Source: Candidatus Heimdallarchaeota archaeon (GTDB taxonomy: Archaea > Asgardarchaeota > Heimdallarchaeia > Heimdallarchaeales > Kariarchaeaceae). Taken from it: a stretch of 20,039 bases of DNA. This document shows positions 1-9,179 of the stretch, one piece after another; position 1 is the first letter of the stretch, and each line of letters starts with the position of its first letter. The notes under the pieces are model-generated. The model was not told where the DNA came from. It did not search any database and saw only the letters and a list, made by a program, of their open reading frames with translations. The translations under genes and the position numbers were made by a program. The DNA lies in assembly GCA_021399405.1 (NCBI GenBank), contig JAAFKL010000266.1:1-20039 (forward strand). Reading direction: 5' to 3'.

Positions 1-525
1 AAATCAAGTATTAATAAACTTCGGAAGAATATTGATAAATCATTTATCCAGTTAGAAGAATACCACAAGTCTGCGATTCTTATGCCTGTAATGAATACTA
101 AACGTTATCCCATAAGTGAATTGAGGTTATTAGGAACGTTAAAGAAAATGCTAGAACGATCTAATAAGTGGGAAAAGTTGGCAGGTGTATTAATTATCAA
201 TTCGGGTATAGATACAAAACAAGATAGATCTTTTTTTATTCAAAATCCAAATTTTAAAAAAAATGCAATTTTGGATAAATTTGATTTAATAAATGTCAAT
301 AAGATGGAAAGTGAATTAATGGATAGATCGTTAAATCCAATTCTCGCTGATCAGTTTTTAGAAGGCAAAGAAAAAGATTGGATTGATAATCAACCCCAGA
401 TGGAAATAAAACAAGATAATCTCTATATAGGACGAGATTTTTTTCATAAATTACCACAAAACACTATTGCTTATGGTTTTAAAACACCAACTGATCAAGG
501 ATTTTATTTGCTAAAAAACCATTAG
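1..525 (+). CDS. C-terminal part of an unknown protein, cut by the window edge
   Basis: The reading frame is open from the first base of the window to a TAG at 523-525, so the ATG at 82 is probably internal and the gene starts outside the window. The visible 174 residues are Lys/Glu/Asn-rich and soluble, with no signal peptide or membrane segment. A short hydrophobic beta-strand (AGVLIINSG) sits in the middle and a second (NTIAYGF) near the C-terminus, suggesting an alpha/beta fold. I do not recognise the family. The gene is on the opposite strand from the surface-protein block and nothing nearby hints at its role. The coding call is good; the function is unknown. Confidence 0.6.
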   Translation, partial: KSSINKLRKNIDKSFIQLEEYHKSAILMPVMNTKRYPISELRLLGTLKKMLERSNKWEKLAGVLIINSGIDTKQDRSFFIQNPNFKKNAILDKFDLINVNKMESELMDRSLNPILADQFLEGKEKDWIDNQPQMEIKQDNLYIGRDFFHKLPQNTIAYGFKTPTDQGFYLLKNH

Positions 526-1014
526 CTATATTGTGCCAAAACCTCTACTAAGAATACTCATACACTTTGATTAGTATAATATTCATAACCTTCAATGAAA
601 AATCGAAAGTAGTGTTTAGTTATTATATTGTTTAATGTATGTCTGAGAGTTTTGACATACTTACGTGTAAGATAAAATCTCTTAATGTGTCATGATCAGA
701 TTAGCATAAATTACATTTCATTATACCCATATAAGTGATTGTAAAAGTATAACTTTTTCTTTTCTAATTCCCTTAAAATGGAAATTGACTATGAATCAGG
801 ATCATGTCAGTTAAACTTTGAAAATTTCTAATTCCAACATAAATTAAGTTTAGTTGCATTCAGAACTAATAAATTCAAACTATTAGGTGTAGGGGGTATT
901 CACATACAGTTTTGATATATCCAAACCCTATTTAAACCAAAGGAGGTAATATAAAATCATATTGTGTCAATCTATGGTATAGGGAATTCTTTGATTGTAT
1001 ATTGGATTAAAAGA
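526..1014. other. intergenic stretch with two small inverted repeats
   Basis: I see no convincing gene here. A 7-bp inverted repeat (GTATGTC at 637-643, GACATAC at 654-660) is followed at once by CTTAC-GT-GTAAG (660-671). They could be a terminator-like or protein-binding structure behind the upstream gene, but there is no T-run. An AAGGAGGT motif near 941-948 resembles a ribosome-binding site, yet the only ORF behind it (GTG at 964, 62 codons) lacks protein-like character. Confidence 0.3.
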
Positions 1015-1266
1015 CTAGGGTACATATTTGTCATTGATCATACCATGCACAAGGACAATATAGAACGGCCTCATTGGATTAACATCCCTCACTACCTCCA
1101 TCACTATTTTAGCGTGATATTTTTCCATGAATATATCAAAAATGGATTTTGAAATTTTGATCATATATTTCTCATTTTGGTTAATTAGTTCCACTTTCCC
1201 TGAAAATTCTGAGATTAGATTATCAATTAGATCTTTTGATTTTCTTCTTTTTCGTATTGTTATCAC
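1015..1266 (-). CDS. small hypothetical protein (83 aa)
   Basis: GTG-started ORF of 83 codons. The N-terminus is strongly basic (ITIRKRRKSKDL), followed by alternating helix-like and strand-like stretches (GKVELI, KYMIKISKSIFDIFMEKY) and a hydrophobic end. The composition is plausible for a small nucleic-acid-binding or regulatory protein, but I recognise no family. It overlaps a weaker plus-strand ORF at 964-1152, and only one of the two is likely to be real. No clear TATA box lies directly upstream. It could equally be a decayed fragment, since another open frame of about 60 codons lacking a normal start overlaps its 5' end. Confidence 0.3.
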   Translation of the reverse strand: MITIRKRRKSKDLIDNLISEFSGKVELINQNEKYMIKISKSIFDIFMEKYHAKIVMEVVRDVNPMRPFYIVLVHGMINDKYVP

Positions 1267-1800
1267 CTATTGAATCCAGATAATTATCAATATAAAAATT
1301 TCTAAGACCGTTATTTTGTCGGTTGTATGAAAATTTTCTAGCATCAAGCTTTCCATATCCATTTTTGAAACTATTGTCCTTTGCTATTTTAACAAAGGAT
1401 TGAGAATTACCTAATCTCAGTTTTCATTAACATACTTAACGTTGTCGTGAGTGTTGTTAAACAACAAAGTGAGTAGTATCTTGCAAAAAGTGTTAGAACG
1501 AACTTATTGTGTATCCTCACTTAAACATTGATCCAGTTATTTTCCCTAAAATTACCAAGTTTGTTGAATACAACGTTTTGATTATGTCTTTCCCTACTTC
1601 TGGGATCAAGGTGACTAGAAAAAAGGGGTCGTTTCAAAAAAAGATGGATGGATATCCTGGTGCTGTTGATGATTTGGTGCATCAATGATGGATAAAAAAG
1701 TAATTCCTAATTTACAATCTTCCATTTATTTTTAATTTTCAACAGATACTATATTTATCCCAAAATAAAACTATAACGAAATACTGGAGATTTCTATATT
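1267..1800. other. gene-poor stretch, possible decayed coding remnants
   Basis: No intact gene. There is a perfect inverted repeat GTTGTT-A-AACAAC at about 1455-1467, flanked by two GTGAGT copies. On the plus strand an open frame of about 58 codons runs from about 1510 to a TGA near 1688 without a start codon and reads like protein (VIFPKITKFVEYNVL), so it may be the debris of a mobile-element gene. I cannot name it. Confidence 0.25.
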
Positions 1801-2937
1801 TCAAGCGTCAAAATATTTCTTTAATAACTCTTCTACAAAGTATAAATCTGTTATTTCAGGGATAATAATTCTATTTGGGGTTAAATCAACAAAAAACATT
1901 TCAATTTTATTTTCGACAATTAATGAAATGTGTTCACCTTCTTTTTTTCTGCAAAATGTCTCTAGCTCATTTTGAGGTGAATTATGTGGCTCAATTCGAT
2001 ATATCCTCGAGGTTAATTCATCTAAATTAGACAGTCCAAGACTATTTTTTGTTAATTGGATTAATCCTTTTTGAATATCTCCAATATTTTCTAGATCCTC
2101 TTTATTTATGCATTTACTCTGAAGATCAGAAGGTAAAAATCTAGCTATCCGATTAATTGTATTTATTAAGCTCACTTGAGAGGATTCGACAAGAGGAAGG
2201 AATTGTTTCCTATCCAAGAGTATTAACATAAAACCTAAATTCCAATATATCATGCTAATTAGAAACATTGTATTCTTATTGAGATCATTTTCTGTTATGA
2301 TTTTATCAAAATCAATTTGAAATATTGAACCACCAATATGTCCATGAGGTTTTTCGCTAAGTATAGAGTAAGCGATTTTTGAAAGGTTCCATTTATTAAC
2401 CATTAACTGACCAAATTCAACTTCTCTGTTCAAATATAATTGATCGACAATAATGCTAAATTTGAAATGGTTACTCCATTCCTCCCAGAGTTCCTTTCTT
2501 ACCACTCTATCAATACTACTATTACTCATATAATTTTTGATAGTCTCTATTTTATCTTGATTATCTTCTTCATTATCCCAGATATGAAGTAGATATAAAT
2601 CTCTTAAAATATTTTCATAAATTGTTCTTAATATGATCTCCACAGAAGAATTCAGCCTGAGTTCAATATTATGAAATGCTGATCTACAAAGGTATAAATT
2701 ATTTCTGAAATTAATTATTAACAAGTTTAGTAAATAATCCTCATCCATTAGTTGAATTGAATCGTTAAACAATTTCACATGGATATTATAATCAAATTCA
2801 TGATTATCAATTAAGAATTGTTCAACTAAATCCATCATTGACAGCTCTGAATCTTTTTTATGAGTATAATTTAACCTCCTATTTCTGTCATTTTTCAAAT
2901 AAAAAGTATTATATTGTATGTAGGGAAATTTATTCAT
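1801..2937 (-). CDS. unknown soluble helical protein (378 aa)
   Basis: A complete ATG-to-stop ORF of 378 codons. The product is mostly helical, rich in Leu/Ile/Asn/Lys, with no signal peptide and no convincing membrane helix. A helix pair around residues 65-115 contains an Arg/His/Glu-bearing stretch (RSAFHNIELRLNSSVEIILR). It reminds me loosely of HEPN-like or DUF5677-type helical bundles found in defence proteins, but no catalytic RxxxxH motif is certain. The C-terminal 50 residues look like an alpha/beta segment (IEMFFVDLTPNRIIIPEIT). A TATA-like box (TTAAAAGG) sits about 28 bases upstream, so it probably has its own promoter. The neighbouring genes do not explain it. Function unassigned. 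Confidence 0.75.
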   Translation of the reverse strand: MNKFPYIQYNTFYLKNDRNRRLNYTHKKDSELSMMDLVEQFLIDNHEFDYNIHVKLFNDSIQLMDEDYLLNLLIINFRNNLYLCRSAFHNIELRLNSSVEIILRTIYENILRDLYLLHIWDNEEDNQDKIETIKNYMSNSSIDRVVRKELWEEWSNHFKFSIIVDQLYLNREVEFGQLMVNKWNLSKIAYSILSEKPHGHIGGSIFQIDFDKIITENDLNKNTMFLISMIYWNLGFMLILLDRKQFLPLVESSQVSLINTINRIARFLPSDLQSKCINKEDLENIGDIQKGLIQLTKNSLGLSNLDELTSRIYRIEPHNSPQNELETFCRKKEGEHISLIVENKIEMFFVDLTPNRIIIPEITDLYFVEELLKKYFDA

Positions 2938-2961
2938 TTCTGACCAAATTTAAGTGATCTT

Positions 2962-2970
2962 CCTTTTAAT
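2962..2970 (-). promoter_or_regulatory. TATA-like box for the 378-aa gene
   Basis: The sequence reads ATTAAAAGG on the minus strand, centred about 28 bases before the ATG at 2937. That is the spacing expected for an archaeal promoter with a very short or absent leader. Confidence 0.4.
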
Positions 2971-3119
2971 GTTTTCTAAGAATGACATTACACGATAGAT
3001 AGAACAATAACCCTTTTTTTTTGAAGCAAACATCTTTATTCCTTGTATTATTTAGCTTATTTCTCTGATCTTTCATTCTAAGAACATAAATTCATTGATT
3101 ATTATTTTACCTGAAAAAA

Positions 3120-3160
3120 TGACGAGGGTGGGATTTGAACCCACGAGTGCGAGTAGAGAG
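3120..3160 (-). tRNA. 3' fragment of a tRNA-Ser-like gene (T arm and acceptor strand only)
   Basis: The minus strand carries a perfect T arm (5-bp stem GTGGG/CCCAC with loop TTCAAAT) preceded by GCACTC, as in long-variable-arm tRNAs, and followed by the 3' acceptor strand CCTCGTC and an A. No matching 5' strand (GACGAGG), D arm or anticodon arm is found upstream, so the gene is truncated. The 33 bases at 3118-3150 match 16805-16837 at 31 positions in the same orientation. Such 3' ends are what tRNA-targeting integrases leave as attachment-site copies. It is not a functional tRNA. Confidence 0.7.
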
Positions 3161-3267
3161 CTTTGTGATATTAATGAATATTCAAATAAGTGAGTTGATT
3201 ACTATCTATTTCCCTGAAACAAACCAGGAAGATTCGTGCAGATGCTAAATTCATTAGAATAAATTAT

Positions 3268-5037
3268 TTATCTTTTCCTTTTCATGTACCTGATGAGAAT
3301 AATAATTACTACAATCATTACAGATCCCAAATACCATAGGAACTCAGATCCGTTAACCTCTACGATCACTTGATTAACTCTGATTACAATTGAGATCCCC
3401 GCAATATTACCCAGCACATCTGTTGCGTTGAGCATCACCGTGTAATTCCCGTATTCAAGTGTTCTCTTGATAGAAAATGAATACCTAGATACGTTGAGGG
3501 TCTCATCAAATTCAGGATACCTGATAGCAATTCCATCACCCCAATCAACATCAAAATGAGATAATGGTGTATTGAGATCAATAAGATCGCCCTCGATTTC
3601 CAACTCGAAATAATCGCCATATTTGTGGATCTTATGGGTGTAATCAATACTGGGCGGTGTCACGTCATATACGACCACCAATGTATCATTGGCAGTCTGA
3701 TTCAACTCATTCGTCACCAACAGATTAAGGGTATATTTTCCTGTGTAACTGGAATTGATCATATCTAAAAAGATTGAAGAGTTGTATATTGATACATTAT
3801 AATGGTAGGTGGTGTTGAAGTTAACGAGCTCGTGTTCATTTTCAAAGATGTGGTACAATGATACATTTGTGATCATAAAATCATTATCAAGTCCATCTGA
3901 TGCCACGAAATCCACAGTCATATTGGAATTCATCGTGTAAATCAAATCTTCATCGAAAACAGCAATGGGAGTGGATGTGACAACCTCAATTATCTGAGTC
4001 GTTAGAAGTCCCTCTATTTGATTTGTATCCATATAGAATACATCCAAACGTATTATACCCGCAGAGAAAGTAGGAAGGCTAACATTGTAAAAAGGAATGG
4101 AATTATTTTGTAGGTCATCTTTGTATTCGGAAAATAATACAGCTTTGGAGATAGCAGTATTGTCTTGGGTGGCATTTATAGAATATGCAGAAATATCTGT
4201 CTCATTAGCCACCCCAAAGGAAATATCAATAACATCAATATTGGTGATGGTTGTCCGGTTTTCAACACTGTGAGGTAACACTGTAAAATTAATATGAGAA
4301 AAACCTGTGTAGATGCGGTGGGTAAGTTCAGTACTGTGAGAACTTATGATTCCGAAATACAATTCGCGTGTCTCAATGGTGATAGTGGTGTTAAAGATAT
4401 AGCCATTCTCCTCAAAGCGATCCATGGCAATTGGATCTGCATTATATATCTCGTCTTTGCTCTCTGAAATATAGAGATCCATTTCTGGTAATGAAGTCGC
4501 ATTCATTGTATATGAGATTGTAACAGAGGAATCAAGATCCGCATAATACTGATTACCCTCATTAGTCTGGGATGTGAGACTAGCGTTCACGTTTTTCAAT
4601 ATGGGTCTTGTATCTAGATTGGTAAATATTTGGTGAAAGCCATCATGGGATGGGTATTGCTCGGAAATATTGTTTGCCATACTTCCTGTCCAGGCGAGTG
4701 CTTTGAAGGTGGTGTAAGAACTGATCTGGAATATTATTCCATAGATGTCAATATCTACATCAGTAGATTGGTATTCTAATGAGACTATCTCGGTTGCTAA
4801 CCCATGACCCTGTATGAATATACCATCAAAATTTCTGCTGATGGCATATCTGATCATAATATTGGAACCCACTAAATACTCATCTCTTTGAGGGGTGAGA
4901 CCGATAAAACTGATGCCATCACTGGTGGAATCAGAGCCACCTATTGATGGATTCATATCATTATTTATCAAAGTAGTATTGAAATCTGCTCCTGTGGGTA
5001 ACAGTAGTGATACTATTAAAAGCAATAATAATTTCAT
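3268..5037 (-). CDS. secreted, membrane-anchored PKD/Ig-like surface protein
   Basis: 589 residues. A signal peptide (MKLLLLLIVSLLLPTG) is followed by a long beta-rich ectodomain. A single C-terminal membrane helix (about residues 566-584) ends in a basic tail, YMKRKR. The last ectodomain unit (about 459-560) begins DVTPPSIDY and contains DVDWGDG, the signature of PKD/Ig-like folds. More than twenty N-x-S/T sites suggest heavy N-glycosylation outside the cell. Its ATG overlaps the TGA of the upstream subtilase gene (ATGA), so the two are almost certainly translated together. The protein could be a partner, anchor or substrate of the protease, or a surface-layer-associated adhesin. The topology is clear; the precise role is inference. 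Confidence 0.85.
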   Translation of the reverse strand: MKLLLLLIVSLLLPTGADFNTTLINNDMNPSIGGSDSTSDGISFIGLTPQRDEYLVGSNIMIRYAISRNFDGIFIQGHGLATEIVSLEYQSTDVDIDIYGIIFQISSYTTFKALAWTGSMANNISEQYPSHDGFHQIFTNLDTRPILKNVNASLTSQTNEGNQYYADLDSSVTISYTMNATSLPEMDLYISESKDEIYNADPIAMDRFEENGYIFNTTITIETRELYFGIISSHSTELTHRIYTGFSHINFTVLPHSVENRTTITNIDVIDISFGVANETDISAYSINATQDNTAISKAVLFSEYKDDLQNNSIPFYNVSLPTFSAGIIRLDVFYMDTNQIEGLLTTQIIEVVTSTPIAVFDEDLIYTMNSNMTVDFVASDGLDNDFMITNVSLYHIFENEHELVNFNTTYHYNVSIYNSSIFLDMINSSYTGKYTLNLLVTNELNQTANDTLVVVYDVTPPSIDYTHKIHKYGDYFELEIEGDLIDLNTPLSHFDVDWGDGIAIRYPEFDETLNVSRYSFSIKRTLEYGNYTVMLNATDVLGNIAGISIVIRVNQVIVEVNGSEFLWYLGSVMIVVIIILIRYMKRKR

Positions 5038-7691
5038 AATTTGATACCCCCAAATTTCCTAACCAACAGTGGATAGGCGATGACCAAGGCGACAAGTGCC
5101 ATTACAGGCCCCCAGAATGACCAGTTGAAACCATCTGTCGCTGCGGGCTCTGTGAGTAGAATTGTCGTGTGTACAAGTTCACTACTTGTAGTGGGAGCTG
5201 GTCCTACAGGTAGCTCAAGGGTGATAAAAGCAAATTCAGTGTTATTATTCCCGGCCAGATCTGTCAGGGTAACGGAAACATTATGCATTACCCATCCCTT
5301 ATCAAAGAAATCGAATTCAACTGGAATAGTTATCTGAGAGGAAGTGAAATTCATCTCAAAAATGAACAAGGGTAGGAGCCCATCCACAATTATGTCAATA
5401 TCCACTATCTCATCATTCTCGGTGAAGTTGAAGTAGAGATTCATGGCCCCTGTCTCATTCATCGTGAGATTATTGAGTGAGGTAATTGAGGGGAGGATCT
5501 TATCCACTATCAATTCACGGTGTTCTTCATAGAAGATATTGTAGTACTCTTCTCCCATCTCTATGTGGAGATCAGTATACCCATCCTCAAGTGTATAGGA
5601 GATACTCCATAGAGATCCTGTCTCAAAAGTGAAATTCACTTCAGTTTTTTCTACCAGGTTTTCAGAATAATTAAATCTCTCAACACTGAGGTTGGGAGTG
5701 GATGTTGAATTGATATCAATCTCAATATAATCGTCAACAAAGGAAATATCTGGAACACCAATTTTTTCCCTCTGTGACAGGTAGAGTAAAACATCCTCGG
5801 AGAATATCACTGAATAATACAACCATTCCACAGAGGAGGACACCATAACTCTACCCTGATGTATATCAGTGGAAGTAACTAAGCCACGTTTTCCATTCAT
5901 TAAATTCAGTCCACCCTCTATAGATCCACCATTGAATCGCATGGTCTTGGCATGTCTACCCACAGCAGTATTATTTCTGAGTTCTGCAAAGTAGGGTGAA
6001 TTTGCAAGCTGTGTATTAGCATCATTTGCTTTGAAACCAAATTCCTCGATTAATTGGTTTACTGAACTAATATCAGTTAATATCTGATCTGTCTTTGTTT
6101 GGTAGGTAATAAGGAGTGATCCATTATAATTTACAAAATCTCGCAGCAGAGAAATATCACCTGATGCAAATTGTTCGATATCCTCGAGATCAGGTCCAAA
6201 CAGATTATGCATGACAATCACATCAAACCTTTCTAGACCAAACTCATTGATCTCACCGAATAATAATTCCGGCCAGATGGCTTTTGATCTCAGATAGGAG
6301 AATAATGGGTTGAATTTATTGAGGTTGGATATTACACCATCAACAAAATCCGAACTGTAATAATAGTGAAATGCAACTCTTGACACCAGATCATCTGTGA
6401 TATTTGTTGAGAAAAGATAATAATCCATTTCTCCATTGACATTAATTGAGATATTTCCTTCATAGTAGCCCCTGATTCCCTTAGGAATCCTGATCCCAAT
6501 TGGCTGGTCAGAATGGTGTACAAGTGTATTAAAAGTTAGGAAAGAACTGATATTACCAGTCACTCCCCCTGTATAATCATGGGATGAGATGAGACTAAAA
6601 GGGAGTGATGTATTCAGACCAGCTGGTAGATTATCAAATTCCCCAAATGATGATTGTGGAACATAGCTCACTGATTGCTGGGAGCTAACAGTATTTGCAT
6701 TTCTCAAAATCTCATACATGAGGGTGAAATTGGGAAGTCCTGCTCCCTGGGAGAAAACGCCATCAAAACTCTTTGCTGACCTCATCAATGCTGCCTTGAT
6801 CCCTCCTGGATTGTAGTCAATGGCATTGTCATTTAGAGCCTGTATCACAGATGCAATCCCCCCAACAATCATGGGCGAGGCAAAGGAGGTTCCAGAGTAG
6901 AATCCAGTTCCTGTTATCACATTTGTGGATTCGACTGTTCCAAAGGCCACCACATCAGGTTTGCTGGTGAAGTCATCCGTGGGACCTCTGGAACTGTAGG
7001 TCTCTGTGAGATTATTCTCTGTAATTGCCCCCACACCTATGCCCAGTAAATGCTGACTAGGACCTGAGGGGACAGAATTGTATCCATCATTTCCAATACT
7101 CCCCACCAGTAAAATATTGTTCTCATTTAATTTATTCATCAATTCTGTCCAGTTACCATGTCCACCAAAACTTGTATTGATCACTGTCACATTCTGGGAA
7201 ATCAACCACTCAAATGCCTCGGTGATATTTCCTGTGATCTCATTGTCTCCAATATTGCTCCCCATCTCGGCTGAAACCAGTGTAATGTCTGGTGCAGTTC
7301 CAGAAGAGCCATCCATCCCATAAATTACCCCTACCACAGGTGTCCCATGAGATTCTGTTGAGGGTTCATCAACCGGTGCAAAAGAATTTTCTACATAAGA
7401 TTTTCCAGTAAAGGAATCGTGCAAAAAATCCACCCCGTTGTCAATAATACCCACTTTTACATTATTCCCGGTGTATCCATTTGTATGTAGCCAGTCCAAT
7501 CCCAGTCTCTGGGTGAGGTTTCCCCAGTCCAGGGCTGCATCAACGGTGATGAAGGGGTGTAGGGGGTAGGATCTACTCTTTGTGTGATCTTTCTCTATCA
7601 ATTCTTTATCAGTAAATTCTTTATGAAATTGCAATACAGTCAAGCTAGAGAGAATAAGTATTGTCAGAACAAATATCCCATTAATTCTCAT
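5034..7691 (-). CDS. membrane-anchored subtilisin-like serine protease (S8 family), site-1-protease-like layout
   Basis: 885 residues with an N-terminal signal/anchor helix (about 5-21) and an S8 catalytic domain at about 65-320. The visible catalytic residues are Asp84 (GIIDNGVD), His115 (ESHGTPV), oxyanion Asn201 (GSIGNDG) and Ser269 (GTSFASP), so the enzyme should be active. A second domain (about 430-660) contains FDVIVMHNLFGPD and DFVNYNGSLLITYQ, a glutamine-amidotransferase-like fold lacking an obvious catalytic Cys. It is followed by beta-sandwich repeats and a C-terminal membrane helix ending VRKFGGIKL. A subtilase followed by a GATase-like domain and a C-terminal helix recalls eukaryotic site-1 protease (MBTPS1); that comparison is from memory. 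There is no obvious long propeptide. The protein is rich in N-x-S/T sites and is co-transcribed with the PKD-like gene, which it overlaps by 4 bases. The active domain should face outward. Confidence 0.92.
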   Translation of the reverse strand: MRINGIFVLTILILSSLTVLQFHKEFTDKELIEKDHTKSRSYPLHPFITVDAALDWGNLTQRLGLDWLHTNGYTGNNVKVGIIDNGVDFLHDSFTGKSYVENSFAPVDEPSTESHGTPVVGVIYGMDGSSGTAPDITLVSAEMGSNIGDNEITGNITEAFEWLISQNVTVINTSFGGHGNWTELMNKLNENNILLVGSIGNDGYNSVPSGPSQHLLGIGVGAITENNLTETYSSRGPTDDFTSKPDVVAFGTVESTNVITGTGFYSGTSFASPMIVGGIASVIQALNDNAIDYNPGGIKAALMRSAKSFDGVFSQGAGLPNFTLMYEILRNANTVSSQQSVSYVPQSSFGEFDNLPAGLNTSLPFSLISSHDYTGGVTGNISSFLTFNTLVHHSDQPIGIRIPKGIRGYYEGNISINVNGEMDYYLFSTNITDDLVSRVAFHYYYSSDFVDGVISNLNKFNPLFSYLRSKAIWPELLFGEINEFGLERFDVIVMHNLFGPDLEDIEQFASGDISLLRDFVNYNGSLLITYQTKTDQILTDISSVNQLIEEFGFKANDANTQLANSPYFAELRNNTAVGRHAKTMRFNGGSIEGGLNLMNGKRGLVTSTDIHQGRVMVSSSVEWLYYSVIFSEDVLLYLSQREKIGVPDISFVDDYIEIDINSTSTPNLSVERFNYSENLVEKTEVNFTFETGSLWSISYTLEDGYTDLHIEMGEEYYNIFYEEHRELIVDKILPSITSLNNLTMNETGAMNLYFNFTENDEIVDIDIIVDGLLPLFIFEMNFTSSQITIPVEFDFFDKGWVMHNVSVTLTDLAGNNNTEFAFITLELPVGPAPTTSSELVHTTILLTEPAATDGFNWSFWGPVMALVALVIAYPLLVRKFGGIKL

Positions 7692-7714
7692 GTTCTATAC
7701 TTATATCTCTTTCA

Positions 7715-7728
7715 CTTATATATAAAAA
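7715..7728 (-). promoter_or_regulatory. TATA box of the protease operon
   Basis: The minus strand reads TTTTTATATATAAG about 25-38 bases before the ATG at 7691. This is a textbook archaeal TATA element. Initiation about 25 bases downstream would give an almost leaderless mRNA for the protease and the overlapping PKD-like gene. Confidence 0.6.
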
Positions 7729-7822
7729 CTGGTTTGATAAAATAAATATCAATAAGATATTAATTTATTGACCTAAATTATTAATATTAGCGAGCTTCCA
7801 AAAAGAGAAACCAGATCTAAAG

Positions 7823-8944
7823 TTAGAATATCACTATGATATTCTCTAGTATGATATTGAATAATGGAGCCAAGATAAAAATAAATAGTGAAGTTACATT
7901 AAATGTTTTAATTTTATAGCTTGTATTAATGGATTCAAGAATGTTTTTCTTTTTTGACCAAAGTACTTCAGAACAATAGCTATCTTGTATTAGTGGTGAA
8001 ATTCGGATACTTTGGTAAAAATTAAAAAAATAAGGTACAAAGAAATAAAGCAAGAAAAGAATTGGTAGTAGAATTTTATCAAAAGTTATTATCCGGGTTC
8101 CTGATAATGTACTAATGGAAATAATCAATTTTATCATAACATATATAATTGTTAAGGAGATTGTTGTATTTCTAACAAAATCATTCAATTTATAGGTTTT
8201 ATATTCGTAATGCTCACCTATATGACGCCCTGAAAATGACATTTTGATTAAATCTGTTGTAATCAAATCTTTTGATTTGTAGAGCAGGTAAAGATAAAAA
8301 ATCAGATATAATATCAGAACAATGTTAATAATGATAAATAATAAGAATAAATCAGTTTCTAGATATTCCCAAACATTGATTTCTAATTCATCAACTATTT
8401 GATCTGCTTCAACATTTTCGTAAATACCAACATTTTCTGAAAATGTAAAATAAACGCTGATTGGGATGTTGATAGAACCTTCATCTGTTTCAAAGTATAA
8501 ATTTACAAATTGTGCTTTGATGTTAAAATTATTATTATTCCATTCCTCATCCGGATAAACAGTCTGATTAACAGTGATTTCTTGTTGATCAAAAATATCA
8601 ACACTTTCGTCAACATTCTGACCGGTGATGAACCAACCAACATATGTTCCATTTCCTGTCGCCCATAAACCCAAAGCTCGTGTTGTATCAAAATGCATAG
8701 ATTTTATCCTATATTCTAATAAAGTATGTTTTATCATTTTCAGTTTTACACTTTGGATAAGAGTAAATGAGTTATCATTTCTAACCAATTCTGCATGGAA
8801 TGTAATATCTGCAATGTGAAATTTATGATCTTTATCATAAAAGTGGAAGACATCCTCGCTACTATCAGATTCTGCTTGTACCTGCACCATGGGGGCGAAT
8901 ATAGATATCAATAATACAAAATAAAAAACTTGAATTTTTCCCAT
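7823..8944 (-). CDS. exported protein with ectodomain and four membrane helices (373 aa)
   Basis: A signal peptide (residues 1-24, ending VQVQAES) is followed by a beta-rich extracytoplasmic domain (25-195) containing a few N-x-S/T sites and the acidic motif YPDEEW. Four hydrophobic segments follow at about 199-222, 260-280, 290-310 and 349-373. The loop between the first two (223-258) is charged and probably cytoplasmic. I do not recognise the family. The plan of a ligand-sized ectodomain fused to a helix bundle would suit a sensor, transporter subunit or envelope-assembly factor. It has its own TATA box, with the start at its expected distance, and sits between the beta-helix gene and the protease operon, all on the same strand. 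Function unassigned. Confidence 0.82.
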   Translation of the reverse strand: MGKIQVFYFVLLISIFAPMVQVQAESDSSEDVFHFYDKDHKFHIADITFHAELVRNDNSFTLIQSVKLKMIKHTLLEYRIKSMHFDTTRALGLWATGNGTYVGWFITGQNVDESVDIFDQQEITVNQTVYPDEEWNNNNFNIKAQFVNLYFETDEGSINIPISVYFTFSENVGIYENVEADQIVDELEINVWEYLETDLFLLFIIINIVLILYLIFYLYLLYKSKDLITTDLIKMSFSGRHIGEHYEYKTYKLNDFVRNTTISLTIIYVMIKLIISISTLSGTRIITFDKILLPILFLLYFFVPYFFNFYQSIRISPLIQDSYCSEVLWSKKKNILESINTSYKIKTFNVTSLFIFILAPLFNIILENIIVIF

Positions 8945-8962
8945 AATAGGTAGATGTCAATT

Positions 8963-8976
8963 ATGTATTTATAGCT
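8963..8976 (-). promoter_or_regulatory. TATA box of the four-helix membrane protein gene
   Basis: AGCTATAAATACAT on the minus strand lies 19-32 bases before the ATG at 8944, implying a leaderless transcript. The stretch 8977-9179 behind it holds no gene that I can see. Confidence 0.5.
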
Positions 8977-9179
8977 AAAGGAGGGATAGCTAAAAGTAAG
9001 CAAAATGAAATGAATTTATATTGCTACCTCCTAAGGCTGAATTGAAAAGTAATTTTTAAAAAAGAATCTGTTTTTCTTTAAATACTTAAGCATGTAAGAA
9101 GAGAACAGATGAAATACATTGTATTTTATAGAAGCAATCTTATACCCCATTTAGTTTAATTTTTTTCTATTGTATCGAA

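Noticed and set aside
964..1152. 62-residue plus-strand ORF behind an AGGAGGT motif
   Set aside because: The motif is about 14 bases from the GTG, the product lacks protein-like character, and it overlaps a better minus-strand frame.
1510..1688. Plus-strand open frame reading like a transposase fragment
   Set aside because: About 58 codons without a start and without any motif I can name; too little to call a gene or element.
5080..7323. Small ORFs inside the subtilase and surface-protein genes
   Set aside because: These are other-frame shadows of clearly coding, domain-bearing sequence.
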